Position numbers and translations under genes: made by a program. The notes beneath the pieces are model-generated. The model made no database searches, was not told the origin of the DNA, and was given only the letters and a program-made list of their open reading frames with translations. From Paraburkholderia silviterrae (GTDB lineage: Bacteria; Pseudomonadota; Gammaproteobacteria; Burkholderiales; Burkholderiaceae): a stretch of 64,000 bases of DNA. Where the stretch lies: positions 272,574 through 336,573 of the forward strand of contig NZ_SMRP01000002.1 of assembly GCF_004353915.1 (NCBI RefSeq). The letters run 5' to 3'. Below are positions 26,587-34,289 of the stretch, in pieces (position 1 is the first letter of the stretch; each line of letters opens with the position of its first letter).

Positions 26587-27975
26587 ATGCGAACCACCAC
26601 CCCCATCGAGGAACTCGACCTCTACGTCTGGGAAGGCAAAGCCGATATCGTCGAGCGCGTCGCGCGCTGCATGTCGAGCCTCGACGTCGAGGTGATCCGC
26701 GCCGACGACACCGCCGTCTCGCCGCAACGCATTGCCGCGCGCGCGTCGATCGCCATCGTCAGCGTGAGCGTGATCGACACCGGTGCGCTCGTGCTGCGCG
26801 ACTGGCAGGCCACCCATGGCATGCCCGTGATCTGGGTCGGCGCGGCGCCGCGCGACAACGATCCGGCCATGTATCCCGCCGAGTACTCGCACATCCTGCC
26901 GCTCGACTTCACTTGCGCCGAACTGCGCGGGCTCGTGTCCAAGCTCGTCGCGCAACTGCGCGCGCATTCGGCCGAGACGGCGGGCGCCGACATGCTCGTG
27001 GCCGAGTCCGAGAGCATGCGTGCGCTGCTGAGGGAAGTCGAGACCTTCGCCGACTGCGACACGAGCGTGCTCGTGCACGGCGAAACCGGGACCGGCAAGG
27101 AACGCGTCGCCGAACTTTTACACCGCAAGCACGCCCGCTACGGCACGGGGCCGTTCGTCGCCGTGAACTGCGGCGCGATTCCGGACGGCCTGTTCGAGTC
27201 GCTCTTCTTCGGGCATGCGAAGGGCTCCTTCACGGGAGCGGCGCTCGCGCACAAGGGCTACTTCGAGCAGGCCGACGGCGGCACGCTGTTTCTCGACGAA
27301 ATCGGCGACTTGCCGCTCTACCAGCAGGTCAAGCTCCTGCGCGTGCTGGAGGACGGCACGGTCACGCGCATCGGCTCGGCCACGCCGCTGAAGGTGGATT
27401 TTCGCCTCGTGGCGGCCACCAACCGGCAATTGCCGCAACTGGTGAAGGAGGGCAATTTTCGCGCCGACCTTTATTACCGGCTTGCCGTGATCGAGCTGAT
27501 CGTGCCGTCGCTCGAAGAGCGCGGCGCGGTGGACAAAATCGCGCTGTTCAAGGCCTTCGTCGCGTCGGTGGTGGGCTCAGAGCGGCTCGGGGCGCTGCCG
27601 GAGCTGCCTTACTGGCTGGCTGACCAGGTGGCCGCGATGCGCTTTCCCGGCAACGTTCGCGAGCTGCGCAACCTGGCCGAACGGGTCGGCGTGACGGTGC
27701 GGCAGATGGGCAACTGGGACTTGCCGCGCCTGCGCCGGCTGCTCGCCGGATCGAGCGGTGTCCAGGCGGTGGCAACGGAGCCTGCGGCGCCCGTCGTCGA
27801 TCGCAGCAAATGGGACATGGCCGAGCGCAGCCGGCTGCTGGCGGCGCTGGACGCAAACGGTTGGCGCCGCAAGGACACGGCCCAATACCTGGGAATCAGC
27901 CGCAAGGTGTTGTGGGAAAAGATCCGCAAATATCAAATTTTCGACGAGGAACCCGCAACTGGTGAAAGTGAGTAA
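26587..27975 (+). CDS. Sigma-54-dependent transcriptional activator with degenerate receiver
   Basis: The product is 462 aa. Residues 1-130 resemble a receiver fold but lack the conserved acidic pocket and phospho-accepting Asp (the third strand reads [12 protein letters not shown]). The AAA+ domain has Walker A GETGTGKE (about 164), sigma-54 contact loop GSFTGA in place of GAFTGA, Walker [15 protein letters not shown], and the arginine-finger region [15 protein letters not shown] Fis-type HTH closes the protein ([22 protein letters not shown]). It lies 14 nt after tadG, so it is probably part of the Tad operon and controls it or related genes. Confidence 0.9.
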   Translation: MRTTTPIEELDLYVWEGKADIVERVARCMSSLDVEVIRADDTAVSPQRIAARASIAIVSVSVIDTGALVLRDWQATHGMPVIWVGAAPRDNDPAMYPAEYSHILPLDFTCAELRGLVSKLVAQLRAHSAETAGADMLVAESESMRALLREVETFADCDTSVLVHGETGTGKERVAELLHRKHARYGTGPFVAVNCGAIPDGLFESLFFGHAKGSFTGAALAHKGYFEQADGGTLFLDEIGDLPLYQQVKLLRVLEDGTVTRIGSATPLKVDFRLVAATNRQLPQLVKEGNFRADLYYRLAVIELIVPSLEERGAVDKIALFKAFVASVVGSERLGALPELPYWLADQVAAMRFPGNVRELRNLAERVGVTVRQMGNWDLPRLRRLLAGSSGVQAVATEPAAPVVDRSKWDMAERSRLLAALDANGWRRKDTAQYLGISRKVLWEKIRKYQIFDEEPATGESE

Positions 27976-27986
27976 TAATTGTGCGA

Positions 27987-28006
27987 TTTTGTAAAATCAT
28001 ACAAAA
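27987..28006. promoter_or_regulatory. Inverted repeat TTTTGTA-N6-TACAAAA
   Basis: A perfect 7-bp inverted repeat lies 25 nt before the DUF2968 ATG, with a further half site (TACAAAA) at 28013. It is AT-rich against its surroundings. It could be an operator or part of a promoter for the downstream gene. Confidence 0.5.
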
Positions 28007-28030
28007 GAACGGTACAAAAACAGGGGCTTC

Positions 28031-28843
28031 ATGAACGACAAGTGGAGAGTTCGGCAAGTCGCGGTCGTGGCGCTAATGCTGCTCGGGGGTGCCCAGGCCG
28101 GTTGCGCGCAATCGCTGGCTGATCAGGCACAAGCGCAGGGAAAAGCACAGGCCCAGGCGCAGGCAAAAGCGCAATCCGCGGCGCAGGGGACGGCTAACCT
28201 GGCCGCGAACACGGCAGTGAGCACGGTGGCGGCGCAGGACCCTGCGGCCGCGTCGGTGCAGCCGCAGGCGGAATCCGCCGCGCAGCCCTTGCCCGGCACG
28301 CCGGTCGCGCTCACGCCGGAGGAGGCACAGCAGAACGCGGCGGGCAATGTGGCCGAACTGCAGCAGATGATCCGCGGCTCCGATCTCAACGAATTGCGCA
28401 CGACATACAACGGCACTTACGGCGCAAGCCTGCTGTTCTATGGCAAGGAAATGACCTATTACGTGGCGCTGTTCCAGAACAAGACGTTCTGGCGCGTGAT
28501 CAAGACCAGCGACGAAACGCGCGCCGAGGCGATCTACCGCGACTTCGCGCAGAAGACGCTGCAGTTGTCGGATGTCGAGATTCGCCGGACGCGCCTCGAA
28601 GCACAAAAGGCGTTCACGGCCCGCATGATTGCGCTCACGCAGGACCACGCGAATCGCCTGCAGGCCGACCTCACGATCGCCCGCCAGCAGCAGGCGCTCG
28701 TTGCGGATCAGCAGAAGCAGACGCGTGCTCAGGCAAATGCGCTCCAGGTCGAGAAGGCGGCGGCGCAGGATCAACTGCGCGCGGTACAGCGCCAGGTGCA
28801 AGAGCTGCAGCGTCAGGTGGAGGGCGGCTTGCCGGTCCAGTGA
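28031..28843 (+). CDS. DUF2968 exported protein
   Basis: The product is 270 aa. The N-terminus is a signal peptide ending near GGAQAGC (Cys25, possible but non-canonical lipobox). An Ala/Gln repeat region follows (QAQAQAKAQ). The DUF2968 core has ELQQMIRGSDLNELRTTYNG, GASLLFYGKEMTYYVALFQ and FWRVIKTSDETRAE in part. The C-terminal 90 residues form a coiled coil rich in Arg, Gln and Ala. The function is unknown. It lies 55 nt after the sigma-54 activator with an operator-like repeat between. Confidence 0.85.
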   Translation: MNDKWRVRQVAVVALMLLGGAQAGCAQSLADQAQAQGKAQAQAQAKAQSAAQGTANLAANTAVSTVAAQDPAAASVQPQAESAAQPLPGTPVALTPEEAQQNAAGNVAELQQMIRGSDLNELRTTYNGTYGASLLFYGKEMTYYVALFQNKTFWRVIKTSDETRAEAIYRDFAQKTLQLSDVEIRRTRLEAQKAFTARMIALTQDHANRLQADLTIARQQQALVADQQKQTRAQANALQVEKAAAQDQLRAVQRQVQELQRQVEGGLPVQ

Positions 28844-28929
28844 CGCGCACTGGGGCGCGGGCACCGGGCCTCATCGGTGCGGGCCGGTTCGGCGATCCGG
28901 CTCGCAGCGCGAAGACGGGATGTAAAACC

Positions 28930-28967
28930 AAGGCGGGCGTCCATGACGCGCCGCCTTCGTTGTTTTT
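28930..28967 (+). terminator. Probable terminator after the DUF2968 gene
   Basis: AAGGCGG (28930-28936) pairs with CCGCCTT (28951-28957), with further imperfect pairing inside, followed by CGTTGTTTTT. It lies between convergent genes. Confidence 0.55.
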
Positions 28968-28988
28968 GGGCGGGATGTTTTTGCGGCC

Positions 28989-29165
28989 TTAGTGCTTGCC
29001 GTGATGATGCTTGCCGTGGCCCTTTTCAGTGTCGTCGGCGGGCTTGTGCTTCGAGGGCGGCGGATCGATGGCGATCGGGTCGCTTGCCGGGAAAGTTTCT
29101 TCGAGCGCCTCGTCGAGCGCGTCGTCCTGCGAGGGCTGAGGGGACTTCGGTTTGGATGAGCTCAT
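28989..29165 (-). CDS. Small conserved protein with ETFPASDP motif
   Basis: The product is 58 aa: an N-terminal Ser/Lys/Pro segment, the acidic core DDALDEALEETFPASDPIAI (about residues 14-33), and a Lys/His-rich C-terminus (HGKHHHGKH). Small proteins with a D..L.E.FPASDP core are widespread in proteobacteria and uncharacterised. GGAGA lies 6 nt before the ATG at 29165. The His-rich tail could bind metal; this is inference. Confidence 0.8.
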   Translation of the reverse strand: MSSSKPKSPQPSQDDALDEALEETFPASDPIAIDPPPSKHKPADDTEKGHGKHHHGKH

Positions 29166-29285
29166 GGCGTTCTCCGGGGGCGAAGAGAGTCGCTTTCAGA
29201 ATAACGCAAAGGGAAGCATTTTGAGCGTCTGGTCGTGCGCATCCGGGCGGACGCGCTTGCAACGCGGGCTGCTGACCAGAACGAA

Positions 29286-29310
29286 CACAGGCGCGTCGCG
29301 CGCGCCTGTG
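29286..29310. repeat. 10-bp perfect hairpin downstream of hfq2
   Basis: CACAGGCGCG (29286-29295) and CGCGCCTGTG (29301-29310) form a perfect stem with a 5-nt loop about 55 nt after the hfq2 stop on the minus strand. No T-run follows, so terminator activity is uncertain. Confidence 0.5.
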
Positions 29311-29363
29311 CATTGTGAACTCAACCGTTGCAGAAAAGAGCGCGTGGGACGCGCACGCACGGT

Positions 29364-29843
29364 TTAGCTGTTGTTCGAGCCTTCACCGCCATTGCCGCCG
29401 TTGTTCACGGTGCCGTAGAGCCGGCGGCGGCGCGTGACGACCACTGGGCCGTCCTGGGCGGGGCGCTCGGACGAAGCCGGCGCCGACCAGGATTCGCGCG
29501 GCTCGCGGTCTCTGGGCTCACGCGATTCGCGGGACTCGCGCGGGCCATGGCCACCGTGGTTGCCATAGTTGCCGTGCGGGCCGCGGCTCGTGTGTTCGCC
29601 GTGCGAGGGGCGCGGCGTGCGCGGGCCCGGGCGCGTGCCGGTGTCGAGCTGGATGGTGGAGATGGCGCGTTTGTAGATGCCTTGCAGGCCGACAGGCGTG
29701 CGCAGCATCACCAGGTACTGATCGAACGACTCGATGCATCCGGTCAGGCGAATGCCGTTGACCAGATAAATTTCGACACGCTTGCGCTCTTTGCGCGCGG
29801 CGTTCATGAAGTCGTTTTGCGGGTGCGATTCTGCGGAAGGCAT
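29364..29843 (-). CDS. hfq2: Hfq-type RNA chaperone with extended tail (Hfq2-like)
   Basis: The product is 159 aa. Residues 10-66 are an Sm-fold Hfq domain: [22 protein letters not shown] in part, Sm1 [17 protein letters not shown], and Sm2 YKRAISTI, a variant of YKHAISTI with Arg for His. The C-terminus is about 90 residues of Arg/Gly/His/Glu/Ser low complexity, far longer than in classic Hfq (about 78 aa). Burkholderia species are known to carry a second Hfq of similar long form. The ATG at 29843 is chosen; a TTG at 29924 would add 27 unlikely residues. It would bind sRNAs and mRNAs. Confidence 0.9.
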   Translation of the reverse strand: MPSAESHPQNDFMNAARKERKRVEIYLVNGIRLTGCIESFDQYLVMLRTPVGLQGIYKRAISTIQLDTGTRPGPRTPRPSHGEHTSRGPHGNYGNHGGHGPRESRESREPRDREPRESWSAPASSERPAQDGPVVVTRRRRLYGTVNNGGNGGEGSNNS

Positions 29844-30530
29844 GGACGAATTTTGACCAGGCGGCTCAGTGCCGCAATTCAATTGGAAACGTTTGCTCGC
29901 CGCAATTCTACCTTGTGCCGGCAAAGCGCGCGTGCGTTGACATACTCTACTGTAGAACTATACCGGCTCGCGGCCGTCATCGCAGAATCAGGGAGCGTGT
30001 ATGGGGCATGCCAGTCAAGATACATGAAAGCGGGCCCGAACTGCGACAGTCAGGCACGGCCGGTCAGGTATGGCTTGTCAAGTATGGCCTCTCAGGCATG
30101 GTCGATTTGACGCAGGGGCAGCGCATACGTTCATAGCGTAGTGCAAAGCACGCACGAATGCGTCACGGATTTCGGTGTGTTTGCGCGCGATCGCAACAGA
30201 CCTTTCCAGCACCTTACTGTAATTCGATTGTCCAGTTTTGCGCGCCTGGGTTCCGTGCGGCGACGCACGTGCAGGGGGCCAACTTCCGGCTGCGCGACGC
30301 GGTGCGCCGCGCGTTTCTTGCCGGCCCCGCAAATAAAAATGGCACGGCTGGCGTGCGCCAGGAATAAGCCATCGCCGCGCTGCGTTTATCACCATGTCGA
30401 CGCCTGCGGTTCGCGATGAGCCGCATGCCACGTTCGCAATGCGCCGGCAGTTCGCTGTCCCTGGCAACCGGCAATATCGGGTAACGGCTTGGCTAATGCC
30501 TTGCCTGACAACCTCAAACGGGAGATGACC
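29844..30530. other. 687-bp region between hfq2 and a small lipoprotein
   Basis: No convincing gene is seen. It holds the hfq2 upstream region, four degenerate 14-bp repeats (30050-30105) and the leader of the lipoprotein gene. Long minus-strand open frames here have no ribosome site and appear to be GC-driven. Confidence 0.6.
30050..30105 (+). repeat. Four degenerate 14-bp tandem repeats
   Basis: Four consecutive 14-mers start at 30050, 30064, 30078 and 30092 with the pattern TCAGGYATGGCYNG. The best pair differ at a few positions. They are imperfect, so an old duplication is likely. Confidence 0.55.
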
Positions 30531-30686
30531 ATGAAACGGACTCGCATTGTTCTTGCTTGTCTTTTCTGTCTGACGATCGCGGCGGTCTCGGGTTCGCTGA
30601 CCGCATGCAGTGGCATGGATTCGGGCAGCGGCGGCTCGTCGAGCAGTTCGGGTGGTTCCTCGGGTGGCTCTTCGGGCGGTTACTGA
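30531..30686 (+). CDS. Small Gly/Ser-rich lipoprotein
   Basis: The product is 51 aa. A basic start (MKRTR) and hydrophobic segment precede lipobox SLTAC (Cys26), and the mature part is only about 26 residues of Gly and Ser (SGMDSGSGGSSSSSGG) ending GGY. GGGAGA lies 7 nt before the ATG at 30531; an upstream in-frame ATG at 30489 would hide the signal peptide. It precedes an ECF sigma factor gene by 48 nt. Function is unknown. Confidence 0.72.
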   Translation: MKRTRIVLACLFCLTIAAVSGSLTACSGMDSGSGGSSSSSGGSSGGSSGGY

Positions 30687-30734
30687 TTGCGCTAAACATT
30701 GCTCTATTGACTGCGCCACTGGCTGCCGCGCGCC

Positions 30735-31286
30735 ATGCTGCGCCGCCCGTCCGCGGAGTTCGAAGCGCAAGTGGTCGCGCAGCTCGCGCCCATGCGCCGC
30801 TACGCGCGCGCTCTCACCGGCGATGCCGCGTGGGCCGACGATCTCGTGCAGGACGCTGCCGAGCGCGCACTCTCGCGCGCGTCGTCGTTCCGGCCCGATA
30901 GCAATCTGCGCGCCTGGTTGCTGACGATCCTGCGCCACATCTACATCGACCAGTTGCGCGGCCGGCGCGAGATTGCGGTGGACGACGATAGCGCGCCCTG
31001 GCGCACCCTTGAAGCGCCGCACGGCGAAGTCGACGGCCTCGTGCTGCGCGACGTGCAGCGCGCGCTTTATCTGCTACCCGCCGCGCAGCGCGAAGTGCTG
31101 TTGCTGGTGTGCGTGGAGGAGCTGAGCTATCAGGAGGCGTCCACGGTGCTCGGCGTGCCGGCGGGCACGGTAATGTCGCGTCTTTCGCGTGCGCGCGAGC
31201 ATCTGCGGGTGCTGCTGGACACGGGGCCGGTACAGGATCCGGCGCGGCGCGCCGCGCCGCTCAGGGTGGTGGGGACGACGCGATGA
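30735..31286 (+). CDS. ECF-family RNA polymerase sigma factor
   Basis: The product is 183 aa with region 2 (YARALTGDAAWADDLVQDAAERAL and SNLRAWLLTILRHIYIDQLR, in part) and region 4 (LLPAAQREVLLLVCVEELSYQE, GVPAGTVMSRLSRAREHLR, in part). It lacks regions 1 and 3. Its stop overlaps the ATG of the next gene (ATGA), which encodes a membrane anti-sigma factor, the usual sigma/anti-sigma arrangement. Confidence 0.93.
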   Translation: MLRRPSAEFEAQVVAQLAPMRRYARALTGDAAWADDLVQDAAERALSRASSFRPDSNLRAWLLTILRHIYIDQLRGRREIAVDDDSAPWRTLEAPHGEVDGLVLRDVQRALYLLPAAQREVLLLVCVEELSYQEASTVLGVPAGTVMSRLSRAREHLRVLLDTGPVQDPARRAAPLRVVGTTR

Positions 31287-32218
31287 ACGACGACGAATTC
31301 GAACGCGAACGCGAGCGCGCGAGCGCCCGTCCCGCACCGGCTGCTTCGCCCGATGGCGGGGTGCCGCCCACCGCCCCCTCGGCTGTTCCCGGCTGCGACG
31401 CAGACGCCGATTTTGCCGCGCTGGGCGCCTACGTCGACGACGAATTGTCGGCGGACGCACGCGCGGCGCTGCAGGCGCGGCTGGCGTCCGACGCCAGCGC
31501 CGCACAGCGCATCGCCGCCTGGCGCGCGCAGAAGGCCGCGTTGCAAACGCTTTGCCGCGCTGGTGACGAGGCGGCTTCGCCCGGTTACGTGGTGCTGAGG
31601 CGGCGCGACCCGTGGTGGCGCCGCGCGGGCCTCGCGGCGGCGTGGGCCGTCGTGGGCGCGGGCTTCGCGGTGGCGGCGGGCACGCTGATGCCGCAATGGC
31701 TTCCCGATGGCGCTTGGGGCGGCGCCACGCGCGATGCCGCGGGCGCGGGCCACGACCCCGCGTTTCTGGCGCGCGACGCGGAAGGTTTCGCGCGGCGCGC
31801 CGACGTGGCCTATGCCGTGTACTCGCCTGAAGTGCGTCATCCCGTGGAAGTGGGCGCCGCGGACGAAGCGCATCTGGTCGCGTGGCTCTCGAAGCGGCTC
31901 GGCAAACCGCTCGCGATTCCGCCGCTCGGTGAATACGGCTACACGCTCGTCGGTGGACGGCTCTTGCCCGGCGCGGCCGGCCCGGCGGCGCAGTTCATGT
32001 ATCAGAACGGCGCCGGCTCGCGGCTTACGCTCTACGTGAGCGTGTCGGGCCGCGGCCGCGATGCGGTGCATCTGCTGAGCGACGGCAACCACCGCACCTT
32101 CTACTGGAGCACCGACGGTATGGGCTATGCGCTCTCCGGCCCGGCCACGGAGACGCGCCTGCGCACCATCGCGTACGAGGTGTGCGGCGCGCTCGGCGGC
32201 ACGCGGGCGCAATGGTGA
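31283..32218 (+). CDS. Membrane-bound anti-sigma factor
   Basis: The product is 311 aa. The N-terminal cytoplasmic part contains an anti-sigma-type helix region (ALGAYVDDELSADARAALQARL, in part, and QRIAAWRAQKAALQTL). A single membrane helix lies at about 117-137 (AGLAAAWAVVGAGFAVAAGT). The periplasmic part contains VAYAVYSPEVRHPVEV, KRLGKPLAIPPLGEYGYTLVGG in part, and YVSVSGRGRDAVHLL. The last block resembles anti-sigma factors of the RsiW type that lack zinc-finger cysteines here. The ATG overlaps the sigma stop; the gene also overlaps the next start by 7 nt. Confidence 0.88.
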   Translation: MNDDEFERERERASARPAPAASPDGGVPPTAPSAVPGCDADADFAALGAYVDDELSADARAALQARLASDASAAQRIAAWRAQKAALQTLCRAGDEAASPGYVVLRRRDPWWRRAGLAAAWAVVGAGFAVAAGTLMPQWLPDGAWGGATRDAAGAGHDPAFLARDAEGFARRADVAYAVYSPEVRHPVEVGAADEAHLVAWLSKRLGKPLAIPPLGEYGYTLVGGRLLPGAAGPAAQFMYQNGAGSRLTLYVSVSGRGRDAVHLLSDGNHRTFYWSTDGMGYALSGPATETRLRTIAYEVCGALGGTRAQW

Positions 32219-33828
32219 CGGGCGCGATGGAACCCGCGAGAACGGATACGGCCCGCGTGCTGCCTCCTGGCATGAGCGCGGCGCGCTTCGCGCGTGCGCT
32301 CGCCGCGTTCGAATCGATCGTGGGCGCGCCCAATGTCTGCCGTGGCGGCGCCGCGCTCGCACCGTATTTCGATCCGTTCGCGCCCGTCGAGGATGAGCGC
32401 GTGTTCGCGCCCTCGGCGGCGCTCCTGCCGGCCAACGTCGATGAGATCCGCGCGATCCTGCGTGTGGCCAACGCGGCGCGCGTGCCGCTCTGGACCGTCT
32501 CCACGGGCCGCAACTTCGCTTATGGCGGCGCGGCCCCGCGCCTCGCGGGCTCGGTCGTGCTGGACCTGCAGCGGCTGAACCGCGTGCTCGACGTGGACGA
32601 GCGGCTCGCCTGGGCGCTCGTCGAGCCCGGCGTGAGCTACTTCGACCTTCATGCGCATTTGCGCGAGCGCGGCCTGAAGCTCTGGGTGGACCCGCCTGCG
32701 GCCGGCTGGGGCAGCGTGATCGGCAATACGCTCGAGCGCGGCTTCGGCTACACGGCCTACGGCGATCATGCGGCGGCGCAGTGCGGCATGGAAATCGTGC
32801 TCGCCAATGGCGACATCGTGCGCACCGGCATGGGCGCGATCGAGACGGGCTCGGCGTGGCAGCTCTACAAGTCAGGCTACGGCCCGTCGTTCGACGCGCT
32901 CTTCACGCAATCGAACTACGGCATAGTCACGAAGATGGGGCTTTGGCTGATGCCCGCACCGCCTGCTTACGTGATCGGCGAAATCCAGTTTGCGCGTGAG
33001 GACGATCTGGGCACGATCGTCGATACGCTGCGTGGCTTGCAACTGGGCGGCACGATTGCGCAGCACGCGGTGATCGAAGGTGCGATCCGCCGGGCGGCCG
33101 GCATTGCGCCGCGCGCGCGCTGGTACGCGGGGGAGGGGGCGATGCCCGAGGCGGCCGTTGCGGCCATGCAGCGCGACCTCGATATCGGCCGCTGGAACCT
33201 GCATTACGCGCTCTACGGCGACCCCGATGTGATCGAGCTGCAGCGGCGCATTGTCGAGCGCGCGTTCGCGCAGGTGCCACACGTGCGCGCGTTCGCGAAG
33301 CGCTATGCGGGCAGCGAGGAGCCGCACGACGGCGGCGATCGCAGCATGGCCGGCATTCCTTCGATGAGTGCATTTCGCATGCTCGACTGGCGCGGCGGCG
33401 TTGGCGCGCACGTGGACTTCTCGCCGCTGTGTCCCGCCGACGGGCGCGACGCGCTGCGCCAGTACGCGCTCGTGAAGGCGCGCGCGGCGGAATACGGCTT
33501 CGATTACTACGGCGGCTTCACGGCGGCGGGCCGCTGCCTGCATCATGTGTTCGCGGCGATCTTCGCGCGCGAGCGGCGCGACGACGCGGCCCGCGCAGGC
33601 GACCTGCTGCGCGCGCTGATGAGCGATGCGCGCGCGGCGGGCTACGGTGTCTACCGTTCGCATCTGCTCTACATGGATTACGCAGCGGCGCAGTACGACT
33701 TCAACGATGGCGCGCTGCTACGGCTTGCGCAGACGGTGAAGGACGCGCTCGATCCGCAGGGCGTGCTCGCGCCGGGCAAGCAGGGCGTGTGGCCGCCGGC
33801 GTGGCGCGCAATGCGCGGCTATACGTGA
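32212..33828 (+). CDS. FAD-linked oxidase, VAO/4-cresol dehydrogenase type
   Basis: The product is 538 aa. A PCMH-type FAD domain covers about residues 70-260: WTVSTGRNFAYGGAAPRLAG, LDLQRLNRVLDVDERLAWALVEPG in part, GVSYFDLHAHLRERGLKLW. The C-terminal cap contains EYGFDYYGGFTAAGRCLHHV. The pattern fits flavoproteins that hydroxylate or oxidise phenolic alkyl groups, such as p-cresol methylhydroxylase and vanillyl-alcohol oxidase. No cytochrome c subunit, the PCMH partner, is adjacent. No signal peptide is evident. Starts at 32212 or 32227 are possible; both overlap or closely follow the anti-sigma gene, suggesting one operon. Substrate unknown. Confidence 0.82.
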   Translation: MVTGAMEPARTDTARVLPPGMSAARFARALAAFESIVGAPNVCRGGAALAPYFDPFAPVEDERVFAPSAALLPANVDEIRAILRVANAARVPLWTVSTGRNFAYGGAAPRLAGSVVLDLQRLNRVLDVDERLAWALVEPGVSYFDLHAHLRERGLKLWVDPPAAGWGSVIGNTLERGFGYTAYGDHAAAQCGMEIVLANGDIVRTGMGAIETGSAWQLYKSGYGPSFDALFTQSNYGIVTKMGLWLMPAPPAYVIGEIQFAREDDLGTIVDTLRGLQLGGTIAQHAVIEGAIRRAAGIAPRARWYAGEGAMPEAAVAAMQRDLDIGRWNLHYALYGDPDVIELQRRIVERAFAQVPHVRAFAKRYAGSEEPHDGGDRSMAGIPSMSAFRMLDWRGGVGAHVDFSPLCPADGRDALRQYALVKARAAEYGFDYYGGFTAAGRCLHHVFAAIFARERRDDAARAGDLLRALMSDARAAGYGVYRSHLLYMDYAAAQYDFNDGALLRLAQTVKDALDPQGVLAPGKQGVWPPAWRAMRGYT

Positions 33829-33893
33829 TGCTGGTGACGCTCGCATATGCGTGCACGCATGCTTGCGGCACACACAGCAATGAGGATGACGCG

Positions 33894-34289
33894 ATGAACC
33901 GGCGGACGTTTCTACACGCGACGGGTGGGGCGCTGGCAGCGGCGGCATGCGCTGCGCGCGCCGCCACACGCCCGCTCGATGCGCTGCAAAGCACGCAGCC
34001 ACTGCCGATGCCAGGCCCGGTGCGCATGGCCGTCTACGATCCGGCGCTGGCACGGGGCAGGGCGCTTGCGCGCGCGGCGGCGCGCATGAGCGTGCCGGCG
34101 TTCGCAGTCGGAGAAGATTTCGGCAACGACATCGGCATGCTGTGGCATGCACAGTTTGCACGTCGCTTCGAAACCCGTGCTGACACACCGGTCGTCGCGC
34201 TCTGTGCGTTGCGCGCCTCCGACCGCTTCGTGCTCGAACGTCTCGCCGCGCCGCACCGTTGCATCGTGCTCGACGTGCCGCAGACTTAA
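33894..34289 (+). CDS. Unrecognised Tat-signal protein
   Basis: The product is 131 aa. The N-terminus has a twin-arginine motif (NRRTFLHA) and an Ala-rich hydrophobic region (GGALAAAACAARAA), as in Tat substrates. The mature part has no domain I recognise: MAVYDPALARGRALARAAARM, GEDFGNDIGMLWHAQFARRF and VVALCALRASDRFVLERLA in part. GAGG lies 8 nt upstream of the ATG. It follows the flavoprotein gene by 65 nt and may be co-transcribed. Its TAA shares TTAA with the stop of the opposing acyl-CoA ligase gene. Confidence 0.7.
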   Translation: MNRRTFLHATGGALAAAACAARAATRPLDALQSTQPLPMPGPVRMAVYDPALARGRALARAAARMSVPAFAVGEDFGNDIGMLWHAQFARRFETRADTPVVALCALRASDRFVLERLAAPHRCIVLDVPQT

